A DNA stretch of 64,000 nucleotides, taken from contig OZ035997.1 in assembly GCA_964035015.1 (NCBI GenBank), forward strand, positions 60,390,285 to 60,454,284, read 5' to 3'. Source of the DNA: Corallium rubrum. Lineage: Eukaryota; Cnidaria; Anthozoa; Scleralcyonacea; Coralliidae. The position numbers were made by a program, and so were the translations under genes. Positions 51,937 to 62,932 of this stretch are shown here, in pieces. The notes under the pieces are model-generated. The model was not told where the DNA came from. It saw only the letters and a program-made list of their open reading frames with translations, and did not search any database. The first letter of the stretch is position 1. Every line of letters begins with the position of its first letter.

Positions 51937-52205
51937 CTAGCAACGGATTTGTTTGAATATCGCGGTGTCATCTGCGTACATACTCACATGGCAGTTGTCG
52001 AGACAATGAGGAAGGTCATTAATGTATATAATAAAAAGTATGGGACCAAGTATGGAACCTTGTGGGACACCATAATCAATAATCGTTCTGTCTGAAAAAT
52101 CTTGACCAAATTTTATTCTGTGCGTCCTTGTAGTTAAGTAGTTTTGAAACCACTTTAGACTGTCTCCTCTTATAACCATAATGTTCTAATTTATAAAGCA
52201 GACAT
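51937..52205 (-). pseudogene. LINE RT core
   Basis: LLYKLEHYG, GDSLKWFQNYLTTRTHRIKF, DYGVPQGSILGPILFIIYIN and SMYADDTAIF with both catalytic Asp, ending shortly after. The protein is broken on both sides. Confidence 0.75.
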
Positions 52206-52312
52206 TGCAATGCAATGCAATGCAATGCAATGCAATGCAATGCAATGCAATGCAATGCAATGCAATGCAATGCAATGCAATGCAATGCAATGCAATGCAA
52301 TGCAATGCAAAA
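52206..52312. repeat. (GCAAT)n microsatellite
   Basis: About 21 perfect pentamers. It is the tail of the nested LINE. Confidence 0.95.
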
Positions 52313-52740
52313 ACATTTATTTAAACACGATAAGTCTAAAGTACAGCACAAGTGCTGATGTGGTCGTGCAACTTATTACAAACATATATATATATAGATA
52401 TCAATAAATATCATAACAAATTAATTCAGTATAAATTTAGAAATAATTAGGCCTACTTAAATTTCTTCAATGCGCATAAGGCTTTAATAGGCATTGAAAG
52501 TTTCAATGCTATCAATATAATATATGAGGATTGTTGTAAACTTGTTGATAACTTGTTCCACAAAACTGATCCCCTATACGATATTGATTTATGCATAATG
52601 TCCGTTGCACAGGCTGGTAAATTTAGCCTGTTCTGTCTTCTAAGGTTGTACGCTGTAATGTTGCGTTTAATGAACATACTTGAAATTTGCTGCGGTGTAT
52701 TACCGTGGTAACATTTATGAGTTAAAACCTACTAACCTAT
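52206..52740 (-). mobile_element. Nested LINE 3' end with (GCAAT)n tail
   Basis: The C-terminal ORF2 peptide (52453-52677: FIKRNITAYNLRRQNRLNLP, SISYRGSVLWNKLS), a short 3' UTR with AATAAATG, and a tail of ~21 TTGCA units at 52206-52312. It is a strongly 5'-truncated insertion inside the other LINE's RT domain. Confidence 0.75.
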
Positions 52741-53375
52741 GCTTGTAGTGCCATGATGACGATTTCCCCAAGATTAACAAGATCAAAGGCCTTTTTTATA
52801 TCTACGAAGCAGCTCCAGTCATTTTTTGATTGTCCATATCGTAAAGAATTTTGTCAACTGGGGATACCACGGTAGTTTGAGTCGAATGGCCCTTTCGAAA
52901 GCCGAATTGATGGTCAGAGAGAATGTTGTTTTCTGTTCTTTCAAGAAGTTGCATCTGTATGGCCCTTTCCATAATTTTAGAAATGATGGGAAGTACTGAA
53001 ATCGGACGGTAGTTGTTAACATCGTTTTTCTTGCCTTGTTTGTAGACCGGAATTACTTTCGCTTCTTTCCAATCAAAAGGAATTTGTCCAGTAGTGATAG
53101 TTAAATTTATTAAATAAGTAATAGATTTTGCTATCACTAGGCCTGCCTCTGATTAGCCTAGCTGTAATACCATGAAGACCTGTTTCTTTAGATGGGTCAA
53201 TCTTGTTTAATTGAACGTCGACAAAAGACATTGAAATTTCTCGCATTACAAAGTTATTCGGTATTCTTGCTGACAAGATACGAGGCATTGTCATGGTTTC
53301 TGGTCTGAAAATTTCACTCAGATTTGCTGCAATCGTTGAAAAATATGACAAAATTTCGTGGCTGTTAGGGCGCAA
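52741..53375 (-). pseudogene. LINE linker and RT N-terminal part
   Basis: EISMSFVDVQLNKIDPSKET then, shifted, FDWKEAKVIPVYKQGKKNDV, NYRPISVLPIISKIMERAIQ, HQFGFRKGHSTQT and, after another shift, FVDIKKAFDLVN at ~52760. Interrupted there by the nested LINE. Confidence 0.75.
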
Positions 53376-53818
53376 CCGTTCGTATTGTATAATTTATTTT
53401 TCGACAATAATTCATTAATTGACTTTCACATATCTTTTTTTATCTCCGTTTTTCCAATTAGTTGTGTACGGGAATAGTCTTCTTTACCTTTTCAAAGTTT
53501 TGCAGTTACTGTATTACGCAGTTTTCGATAACTACTCCAGTGACATTCTTCATTTTTGTTTATTGCCTTTCTGTGGTGGTAATCTCGTTGCCTCATAAGA
53601 TCTTTAATGTCATGGGTTATCCAGGGAAGTGACTTACCACGTACGCGTCATTTCAAAACAGGTGCATAAAATCCATACCATTTCAGGATTATTTTCCGCC
53701 TCAATGATGCCCCATGGGATATGACTAATATCAGATCTGAATAACTTTGCATCAAAACGTTTGTAATTTCTTTCCTCGATAAATTTTGGTGGCAGAAGCT
53801 TTATTCGATGTAATTTTC

Positions 53819-54475
53819 TTACCCGAAATGATCAGTAAAACAGACAGGCAAAACTCCAGAACAATAGAGCTCGGGTTTGGTGGTGAACAATAAATCAATC
53901 AGAGTTCTTGAATGTTCCGTGATTCTAGTAGGCTTTTTTATTAATTGTCGTAAGCAAAACTTTCTTGTGGTGCGTAGAAAACTTCTTGTTGATGTATTTA
54001 AAGAAGTTGAACAGGCCAAATTGAAATTTAAATCCCCCACTAAAATCGTCACCTTGTCATTTTGTGTTAATAATTTTAATATAACCTCAAGATTATCAAT
54101 AAATATTGTTGCATCAAAACTTGGAGGTCTATAAAGAAAGCCAAATAATATGTTCTTACTTTTTGATGGTTTTAATTCAATCCAAAGAGCTTCCATATCA
54201 GAGCGGATAATTATGTCATCCAAGTTCTTATTCAAACATTCAAAGTTTAATGATTCCACAATATAAACTGCCAAGCCACCACCATGGCAATTTCTATCCC
54301 TTCTAACAAGATTGTAGCCAGCAAGAGAAACCTGGTTATCAGGGAATGAGTCGTCTAGCCAAGTCTCATTTAATGCAAGAATATGTGGTTTGTGCTCATC
54401 ACAAAATAGTCGTATTTCAGCCATCTTGTTACGCAAGCTGCAGACATTTAGATGAATAATACTGAGGCCTTTCAT
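53819..54475 (-). CDS. LINE APE-type endonuclease domain
   Basis: 218 codons: LSIIHLNVCSLRNKMAEIRL (first Asn), LALNETWLDDSFPDNQV (Glu), YNLVRRDRNCHGGGLAVYI, EALWIELKPS, ILFGFLYRPP, ILVGDLNFNL (Asp/Asn) and RTLIDLLFT, ending CFTDHFG. The usual SDH near the end reads TDH. The domain is intact, but the rest of ORF2 is broken, so the element is dead. Confidence 0.8.
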   Translation of the reverse strand: MKGLSIIHLNVCSLRNKMAEIRLFCDEHKPHILALNETWLDDSFPDNQVSLAGYNLVRRDRNCHGGGLAVYIVESLNFECLNKNLDDIIIRSDMEALWIELKPSKSKNILFGFLYRPPSFDATIFIDNLEVILKLLTQNDKVTILVGDLNFNLACSTSLNTSTRSFLRTTRKFCLRQLIKKPTRITEHSRTLIDLLFTTKPELYCSGVLPVCFTDHFG

Positions 54476-54540
54476 TGCAGAAACTTTAATTTGAGCTGGG
54501 CCAGGGTTTTGTTCAACATCATCACACAGTAGGACAACAT

Positions 54541-54790
54541 CCTAAACCGAGTATAGCAAAAAAATGCTTAAGCTATAGTGGGACTATAATTTGTAATATT
54601 TCTAATTTTATATTTATATATCTAATTACTTCTTTGTACTTGAACTTTTTATATAATACTCTAATCTGCATGTATATAACTAATTGTACTACTTCTTTGT
54701 AAATGATTACGTGTTGTACTCCCATTTGGAAATCAGCGTTTTAGTTGAAGTGGCTAGCGTTCTCAAATAAACTTTTGCTCTATCCTATCG
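54541..54790 (+). mobile_element. LINE 3' UTR end (plus strand)
   Basis: TTTGGAAATCAGCGTTTTAG and TCAAATAAACTTTTGCTC followed by CTATCCTATCG. This resembles the 3' end at 8275-8346 (GTGGAAATCAGCTTTTGTTG ... AAATAAAGTT). It may be the 3' end of the plus-strand LINE whose coding parts end at 51519. Confidence 0.5.
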
Positions 54791-55275
54791 TATTCTCATC
54801 ACAATCCCCATTGTTTTTTACACCTTTGATTAGACATATTGTATATAGTCCAACTCTATTTTGTTGCATTTAAAACTATGCATAATTATGGACAATTCTG
54901 AAGAACTCAATCACCTGAAGAACGATGATACAACAGTATACAAATTAATAAATGTTTTCATTCGCGCAGCAGTAAAAATATTTGTATGAGGTGATAGATG
55001 CAGTGTTTTCCTCAAGAATGCGATGATACAACTGTAAACAAATTGATAAATGTTTCAATCGCGCAGTGGTACGAATATTTTTATGAGGTAAAAAATGCAG
55101 TGTTTCATTGAGTTGTGGCAACAATTGAATTGAATAGAACACTTCATCGTTTACCGAATGAAAACATTCTTACCATTGTGCGCATGAAAACAATTATATT
55201 TTATGTAACACTAAAATAAATACTCGTTATTTATTTAGTAACGTTTTAGAACGTCTTCTAAGGTTTTAGTGAGGT
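54791..55275. other. Unassigned region with a duplicated segment
   Basis: Two ~60-bp segments (about 54903-55005 and 55015-55095) repeat GATGATACAAC, AAATTGATAAATGTTT and ATTCGCGCAG imperfectly. No gene found. Confidence 0.4.
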
Positions 55276-55650
55276 CAGGGACGTAGCCAGGATTTTGAAA
55301 GGGGGGGGGGGGCCGAAATCAAAATAAATTTTTAGGGGGGTCCGGGGGCATGCTCTCCCGGGAAATTTTGAAATCGAGAGTCGCTGAAATGCCATTTCCT
55401 GGCTTCTGGAGAAAGATTTTACAGATTCTAAAGGTTAAGAAACATCATATAAAATACTCAAAACACGCAAACGTCACATAGATACTCAAAATGCATACAC
55501 TCAGTAGATTGAATACACTGTTTATACAGTTTATTTTCTGACACAATGGCATATTGCATCAGTTTTGTAGTTACATGTCTGTTGTTTTATATCAAAAGGG
55601 GGGAGGCGCAGCTCCCACGGCTCCCCCCGCCCCCCCTGGCTACGTCCCTG
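55276..55650. mobile_element. hAT-like MITE
   Basis: 375 bp with ends CAGGGACGTAGCCAGG and CCTGGCTACGTCCCTG, flanked by the exact 8-bp duplication AGTGAGGT (55268-55275; 55651-55658). Eight-base duplications and CAGGG ends are the mark of hAT elements. G-rich and C-rich tracts lie just inside the ends. Confidence 0.9.
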
Positions 55651-55982
55651 AGTGAGGTCTTAAAACATTGAACAGAATTTTTGCATGACGTGTGTCCTAC
55701 AATAGAAATTAATTAAATACTACGTGATCAATAACCTGGCAATCAAATGGCGACGATTTAGTAACGTGTTATTTATAGTCGAATGCGTTGGAATGTACGA
55801 TGCTATTCGAAAGCATCATGTGATGGTGCATTCGAATATCCCAGTAAACCTAAAATCAAAAATTTTGGTTTAGCTAGAGAAAATGTTTCAAACATTGATG
55901 TTAATGCAAACTCTGTGTATTATCTGCTGTTTATGCACAGAATAGAATTGCTTTAGTTAGTTGGGTTTTTTTGTTTGTTTAG

Positions 55983-57950
55983 AGAGAGTCATTTACGGCA
56001 ATGCTTATCGTGAAGCTCTCGAAGTTGGCGAAGCAAATAATACACGAATTCCTATTATGATCGTCGGCCAAGACAGATCCGGAAAGACTTCATTGAAAAA
56101 ACATCTGCTAGGACTGCCTTTCGATGATCAAGAACCAAGTACGAGTGGAATTGAGGTTGAAGTTGTAGAGTTAACGGGAAAAAATGCAGAAGATCCCTGG
56201 AAGAGAAAAGAAGTGAAGCAATTTATGATGAGTGAAGGTGAAACGAAGGAAGAAATTTTGAAACAAGCTGCGCGGTTTTCTTCCGAACAGCAAGCCAGTC
56301 CGGAAGCTCCGACGGAACTAACTTACCAATACCTACAACCTATATCCCTTCTATCTAGAGCCGAGGTTAATGACATCAAGTCGCTAAAAAAGAACGTCAG
56401 TGACGAATTTCCACCTGTTAGAGCGTTTGTTCATGATCTCGCCGGGCAAGATGTATATCATGACACACACCATTACTTTTTAAAGTTACCGTGTCCGTGC
56501 GTTTTGGTTTACGACCTTAGGAAGCCTTTTGGAAGTCCCGCTCAGCCACGATTCAAGCCAAGCCGCGTAGACGTCGATCGTAACTTGAACAATCCTCTGC
56601 TGGCAACCAACCTGGATTATGTTGTGTCCTGGTTAACTGTGCTGGCCAGATTAGGAGATTCCGCGAGTGAGCTAGTTTCAAAGGAGTTCGAGAATTTTAA
56701 GCTTCCACCAGTTTTAATTGTTTTAACCCACAGCGATTGTTTCGAAGGTGACATAGATGAAGTGAAAAAGAGAATCAAAGATATCCTGGTTGAGAAAGGA
56801 TTTGAGAATGTTTTCTCCGAGTGTTACGTCGTTGATAGCTCATCGTCTGGAAAGGGTAAAGATGAGGTGAGAAAACTTCGCTGGAAGTTGTATTGCCTCT
56901 GTAAGGCTATTCTGGAAAAGCAACGCCCAGTACCTATCCGGTGGTTGCAGTTCGAGTCGAGTCTTAGCAACATGATGGTGGCGGAACAGTTGAATTACAT
57001 TCCTGTCGAAGTTGCTCGTGAAACTGCGGAATGGTGCCACGTCGAGGACGTTAACGCAGCCATCAGCTTTCTTCATCACCAAGGTGTAATTGTACACCAC
57101 GTTGGGTCCCCAGTGGTCGTGCTTAACCCTCAATGGCTTATGAATGTATTTGCAGATATTATTACTGTCCCACAAGAAGATAAACCCTGCGACGCCTTGT
57201 ACCGAAAGCTGCTGAATAAAGGTATTTTGATGCAAGAATACCTGGAAAGGCAAGGCCACGGAAATCTATTGGAGAAGTTGATGGTGCAATTTGGTCTAAT
57301 TTGCCCGTGGGAGCATGAAGGAAAACCAGCGTTCATCGTTCCTTCAGTTGCCCCTTACATGGAAGATGGAAAAGATGTGCGAGAGGAACTATCAACTAGC
57401 CCCATTGGTTCCGTTTACTTCAAATTCCGGCGCGGTTATGTTCTGCCTGGTGTGTTTACAAGATTTCTTGTAAGAATGATCAACAAGTGCAGGGAATTCT
57501 TGCGCAATCAGCGACCTCGACTATTTTGTAATTACGCACTACTCTCGTTTCAGCACACCGAAGCCAAATTTGATGTGTACATCATAAAACAGCTCGCTGG
57601 AATCAAGATTGGCGTGGTTCCCGGAGCCACAGTCGGCCAACGCTGTTGCATCTTGTTTTCCACTTATCTCAAGCGGTCTATGGTTGATTGCATACGGAGC
57701 CTAAAACATGATGAGCAACTCTTTTATTGGAGCATCGACGCTTCTCTTCATGTAAAATGCTCAGTTTGCTTCGGAGAAATTCACCCGTGCGTCCGTCATG
57801 GTAACAACAACTGTGAACATGACGAATGTGGCCATTTCTGGTCTCTAGATGAGCTACAGGGAAGATCTGAGGATCCTGTTTGCGAATACGCCAGCATTGT
57901 AAGAACACAAGAGTTCCCTCTCAAATATGTCAAGCCTTGGATAAGGAAAG
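55983..57950 (+). CDS. ROCO GTPase (Roc-COR) main exon of a death-domain gene
   Basis: A 1968-bp exon after a TTTGTTTAG acceptor, phase 1, so earlier exons exist (an in-frame ATG at 55961 lies in the intron and is unlikely to be the start). Roc GTPase: P-loop IVGQDRSGKTSLKKHL, G3 FVHDLAGQDVYHDTHHYF and G4 LIVLTHSDCFEGD. COR domain: PIRWLQFESSL, VNAAISFLHHQGVIVHHVGS and VVLNPQWLMNVFADII, continuing through GLICPWEHEGKPAFIVPS. A Cys/His-rich segment follows (KCSVCFGEIHPCVRHGNNNC). Donor GTATGT at 57951. Together with the downstream death domain this is a signalling ROCO protein, probably of innate-immune or apoptotic pathways in cnidarians. The Roc domain would bind GTP and COR mediate dimerisation. 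Confidence 0.9.
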
Positions 57951-58499
57951 GTATGTATATACAGAGTAAAGAATAAAACGTAATCCGAAAATCGTCATTT
58001 TGTGAAAAGATAAGAAGTTACGAAACAAGAAATATTACCTTTCATTTTGCCTCATATCAAGTCACAAGATGACGATTTTCGGAATATGTTTTCTTCTTTA
58101 TTTTCTTAAATTGTCTGCTGGATATATGGTTTTTCTATACAGTGGGTTCAAAAAGAATCCCCCTCCCCCCAAACACACTTTTTTTTTATCGCATTTGTAT
58201 TACGATACAAGGAATAGATTAATATAACAATACAAAAAAACAATCATTTTTGCATTATTTTTTGCAAAACAACAGAACCAAAATAATTATCCGTTTTCAA
58301 GGCTACACCAACACGCCAGCAATCGTACTTGATTATACAACTTAATTATCGTCACTATTTCGATGTTATTTTTTTTTAGAAACGCCTACAGTGATACTTA
58401 GCGCGTTAACATTGACAACAAGGTTAAATATACGGCATAGTATACACAATTCAGTTGGTTCATTTTTCAACTGATTCTTCTCTTTTAAGACAATGTCAG

Positions 58500-58570
58500 C
58501 ACCTTCAGCCGTGCAGAGTGCTGCAGTTCAACCAACACTGGCGGAGAGGAATCTAGTTCGCTCATTCAAG
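58500..58570 (+). CDS. ROCO gene, linker exon
   Basis: 71 bp between AATGTCAG and GTTAGT. It completes the split codon of the preceding exon and gives APSAVQSAAVQP then TLAERNLVRSFK in phase. The alternative acceptor TTTTAAG at 58488 gives a different frame that does not fit the next exon as well. Confidence 0.55.
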
Positions 58571-58665
58571 GTTAGTATCCTAGTTTCATTTTGTAATGTA
58601 ATTGCATACAGTGTCCGAGACACTTGTTATGTATTTATGCTCCTCTAGTTTGAGGGTGTTTGGAC

Positions 58666-59595
58666 CAACCTCGTCCCCAGGGCCATTTTTGGGGGCTGGG
58701 CCAAGATGGCGGCCAAAAACAAAATGGCGGGAACAAATGGCCCTGGCACAGGCTGCAAAAAATGAGTCATATTCTGAATCATTTTTGACTCGGCCCAGTC
58801 TTCGCGAAGTTTATCGCCCCTAGTCAGGCTCAATTATTTTCTGAATATTTAGTTCAGGTTGACTGACCCAAACTGAAAACAATCAAAACATTCATTTCCA
58901 AATACATTGTCGAATTATTAAAATAAATTCACTTTTAATAAATATCTGTAAATCCTTATTATTTATCATTTGCTTCACCGTTGTACCAAATTCGCAAGAA
59001 ACTGGATTGCCGTTGTCTGACCGGGCCGCTTTGTTTTCGTAAGTTTTCGGTGGATTCAATTCAGGCGTTTTGAAAAACATTTAGGCTTCGTTTCGTCGAG
59101 AACTCTTGTTTGAAAAAAACCTACTTCTTAATGGCCAAACATGTAAATTCTGCCCTGTGTTGTACTTTCCTTTCGCAGCCAAAATACTTTTTGACTTTGT
59201 TCACCAAGTCTTTCGTTCGCCCGATTTAGAAAACACACTGAATTGCCGTCCCATGGACTTCGTTGTATGGCAGCCAGGGCACAGAGACGACACGACCCAT
59301 CATTACATATTCTTCCGACGTTTTCACGGGTGTTTCGCCCAGATTTCCTCACATTTTCATTCATTTCGAAGTTGTTTTTTAACAGCCGGCAATTCTGAAT
59401 ATAATTTGAGCCCGAAAAAACAAATGCCCGCGAGTTAGCCTGCCGCCCGCCTTGTTTCCACCAATCAGAACACCTAAAACATCCAAAGTTATCTCGACCA
59501 GTCAAATGTGGTGATAGCTCAGCCTGTGCCAGGGCCATTTGCTCTTGGCCGCCATCTTGGCCCAGCCCCCACAAATGTCCCTGGGGACGAGGTTG
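58666..59595. mobile_element. MULE-like MITE in ROCO intron
   Basis: Ends CAACCTCGTCCCCAGGG and inverse, TIRs of ~80 bp including GGGCCAAGATGGCGGCCAA. Flanked by the 10-bp near-duplication GTGTTTGGAC / GTGCTTGGAC. Related to the ends of the element at 47075-48679. Confidence 0.8.
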
Positions 59596-59655
59596 GTGCT
59601 TGGACATATTTTGTTGTTAAGCTACGGCAATTTTAGGGTATTTTAAGGTGGTACC

Positions 59656-60296
59656 ATACTGTTTCTTCAAAAGTAGAATAAATGCAAGTTTCAACCTCAG
59701 AAGTGCTCATGAATATATTGGAAAAGAGTGAAACTAACGATATACATAGAGTAACGTTCAGGGCATCAAATACTGTTAACAGATAATGTGTTTCATCCAT
59801 GACAACAGTGACGTTTCAAAATGGCCGTAAATTCACATTTAATCCAATTTATTTCAAAAACGAGTTTGATGACCGAGTGTTTTTTTTTTGCATTAAAACA
59901 TTTCTTTAAGTTTAAGTAATGAATTAAAAAAAAATCTGAAGATCCAATTTTTTTATTGAAGACAATTTATGGTTTTCTATTTTCAAAGAAAATTGGATCT
60001 TCAGAATTTTTTAAAATCTTACTATTGATTACTTAAATTTAAAGAAACGTTTTAATGCAAAAAAAATTGGTCGTCGCCGAACTCGTTTTTGAAATAAATT
60101 GGATTAAATGTAAATTTACAGCCATTTTGAAACGTCGCGGTTGTCATAGCAACGGTTTAGACACATTATCTATTAACAGTATTTGATGCCCTGAACGTTA
60201 CTCTATATATAACGTTAGTTCTACTCGTTTCCAAAAAAAATCATGAGCACTTTCTGAGGTTGAAACATGCATTTATTCCACTTTTGAAGAAACAGG
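59656..60296. repeat. Large foldback in ROCO intron
   Basis: About 300-bp arms: ACTGTTTCTTCAAAAGT-type sequence at the left pairs with TTTTGAAGAAACAG at the right. Near the centre GAAGATCCAATTTT pairs with AAAATTGGATCTTC. Non-coding. Confidence 0.8.
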
Positions 60297-60576
60297 AGGA
60301 AGCCTTTACAATAAAGAAACGATATCTCAGACAGATTTTCGATATTCTTAAAATCGATGCGTGCTTTCGTGATTAGGAATACAGTCCAGAGTCTAATTAC
60401 ACATTGATAAATTAACTTAAGTAACTAAGCAACTATGTAATTAATCAACTAAGAAGCCCCCATGCATGTCCGCCATATTTGGCTTCACTTTTTGACTATA
60501 GAGTTCACTAACGTCGTATTATAATGACGTCACCATGAAGTCATCAATAACATAAATATTCGAATATTCTGACTTA

Positions 60577-61285
60577 GGCCCGGTTCAAACGTCGCTCTTC
60601 TCATGCGCCGAACCTAATACAATTCGATTCGACTCTGGAGCGATTGAAGAGCGACGTGTGATTCAAACGTCGCTCCAGAGTCGCTCTTAATTGTTTTTCA
60701 TAAACAAACGTCAATTCTATTTTACGCACGTAATAATGTTATCGTCCCGACAGACTTTAATCCACACTACATCGAATGCATTTGAAGCACAAATTGCTCG
60801 AATTTAATAAAATTAGTTTGATTTTAGCTTGACGACACACTGCTGATAATTTATACATGACGCTGCATCTTTTGATTTGAGATTTTAAATCAAGTTTCAC
60901 TTTCAAGTCCGCCATATATTCTACTTGTCAGGCAATCATGGAAGAATTAATTCTGAAACGCATTACTGAAAGATATCATGTACGTGTGTTGTTGGAAATT
61001 TCACATAAAGCGCTTGTGCTACGATTCTACCGCATTTTCTTACTATTAACTTTTCGGTCTTTTTCGGTATACCTCTGCACATACACAGTTCTTCTTCAGC
61101 CCGAATTATAAGGTAAAATAATTTATGCATTAGGTTCGGCTCATGAGAAGTTCGACGTTTGAAGTGGAGTCGCTCCAACGTCGCATAATACGACAGGCCT
61201 TGCCGCTCCAAATACAATCTGCCGCTCTTAATTGATTCAAACTTCGCTCTTCTGCCGCACTTAATGCTTGTATTAGGTTCGGGCC
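60577..61285. mobile_element. Harbinger-like MITE in ROCO intron
   Basis: Ends GGCCCGGTTCAAACG and a matching inverse ...GGTTCGGGCC, flanked by TTA on both sides (60574-60576; 61286-61288), the PIF/Harbinger target. Interior repeats of CGTCGCTCTTC and CGCTCCAGAGTCG, and ~35-bp inner inverted segments containing GCCGAACCTAATAC-like sequence. Confidence 0.65.
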
Positions 61286-61353
61286 TTAGTGACTTCATGA
61301 CCTCGTGACTTAGTTACATCAGTGATCAGTGACTTAACGACTTAATTACTTAC

Positions 61354-61615
<262 letters not shown>

Positions 61616-61689
61616 ACTCATTGATTTAATTATTTAGTGACTTCATTACTGAGTACAATATATAATATATTCATGCATAAGTAAGAGTT

Positions 61690-61950
61690 ATTGAACCGAC
61701 CGAGATCAATTATAGTTGTTTTATAAACCGAGGGCGTTAGTGCGGTCGAAGTTTATAAAACAACTGATTGACCAAGGTCGGTTTAATAACTTTCTTATTA
61801 CCCGACAAATGAGATTTCTCTTGGGATATTAATTTGACGTAAGTAATTGGCAAGGGTAGTGTATATAGGTTATAGCACCGATTTTTTGGATATCCGTGAT
61901 ATATATTTTGTGGTAGATGAAAGAAAACCGAATTTGTCGACTAATAATTA
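61690..61950. repeat. Left inverted arm beside the death-domain exon
   Basis: TGTTTTATAAACCGAGGGCG (61718-61737), then, after a ~120-bp extra segment, GTATATAGGTTATAGCACCG through GTCGACTAATAATTA (61859-61949). It pairs with 62455-62573 on the other side of the exon. Confidence 0.75.
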
Positions 61951-62004
61951 CAGTACTTATAATGTACTTATTGTATATTAATTTTTATTTGAATAGTTGA
62001 TCAG

Positions 62005-62305
62005 CCAACGGACTGTCGTGTCATTGAACTCTGCATTAACGATCTTCCGCTGTTGACGAGACAGAAGATATGCAAATTGTTGGACGTAAGAGATTTGGTT
62101 AATGGAGATTTTCGTCAGCTTGCTGGCTATTTCAGAATGTCTGGTGACGACTTGGATCTCATAGCTCAAGAGGAGAATCCAACACATGCAGTTTTGCGAT
62201 GGGCCGCACGAGATCGTTGTAACACCATTGGGAAACTTCGGGACATCTTGTCGAGTATGGGACGCCTTGATTGCGTGGAAATTATGGATGAAGTTCTTAA
62301 ATTAG
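62005..62305 (+). CDS. ROCO gene, death-domain exon
   Basis: 301 bp between GTTGATCAG and GTATGG. It gives PTDCRVIELCINDLPLLTRQ, then the death-domain pattern KICKLLDVRDLVNGDFRQLA, MSGDDLDLIAQEENPTHAVL, RWAARDRCNTIGKLRDILSS, MGRLDCVEIMDEVLKL. The DWR.LA, PT..VL..W and L..ILSSMGR.D blocks are typical of death domains, which recruit other death-domain adaptors. It starts in phase 0, as the linker exon requires, and ends in phase 1. It lies between inverted repeats (61690-61950 and 62450-62580). Confidence 0.85.
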
Positions 62306-62449
62306 GTATGGCAAGTACAATATTTGTATAACCCTTATTTAACAATAAAAAGTAGATAAATCCATAAAAAATTTTTTTGTCTAATTTGCAATGATTTTGA
62401 CACAATAACATCTCAAGTCCTAAACTATATATCAAAGTTTTAAAATTAA

Positions 62450-62580
62450 ATAATAATTATTAGCCGACAAAGTCGGTTTTCTTTGATCTACCGCGGGATC
62501 AATATCACGAATATCCAGAAAATCGGTGCTATAACCTATATACGCCCTCGGTTTATAAAACAACTAATTGACCTCGGCAA
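62450..62580. repeat. Right inverted arm beside the death-domain exon
   Basis: Reverse complement of the left arm: TAATAATTATTAGCCGAC, CGGTGCTATAACCTATATAC, CGCCCTCGGTTTATAAAACA. It lacks the 120-bp extra segment of the left arm. Confidence 0.75.
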
Positions 62581-62932
62581 TAACCCTCACTTACTGACCC
62601 TTATCAAATTCCATTGTTACCGTCTGCATTATATCAACGATTTCAGCAAGCACACTGCGATATTTTTAATAGTGCAGTTAGCACACTACAATATTAAAAA
62701 TATTGCTAGAAATACGTAAACGCAACCCCCCTCGCCCGCTTTTAACACATTAAGTATACATAATCCCCCCCCCCCCCCCAATTTAAATAAGCACCTGATC
62801 TGTTTTTGTGTACAAATATAAACACCCTTGCCCTCCTGGCCAACTTTACATCCTGTTTTATCACTTTTATGAATGTAGTTTTTCTATTATTTACCAATTT
62901 ACAAAGCAGTGTTTTATTTCAAAATAATAAAG

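Larger units (their letters stand above)
51593..54540 (-). mobile_element. Minus-strand LINE (endonuclease to RT), split by a second LINE
   Basis: Endonuclease 53819-54475, linker and RT N-part 52740-53375, then, beyond a nested LINE 3' end (52206-52740), RT core 51937-52200 and a 3' UTR ending in AATAAAGTT(ATCCT)n at 51520-51592. The RT reads through the nested element: DIKKAFDLVN on one side, LLYKLEHYG on the other. Confidence 0.75.

Noticed and set aside
52076-52407. Open frames of CIALH or MQCNA repeats
   Set aside because: Translations of the (GCAAT)n LINE tail.
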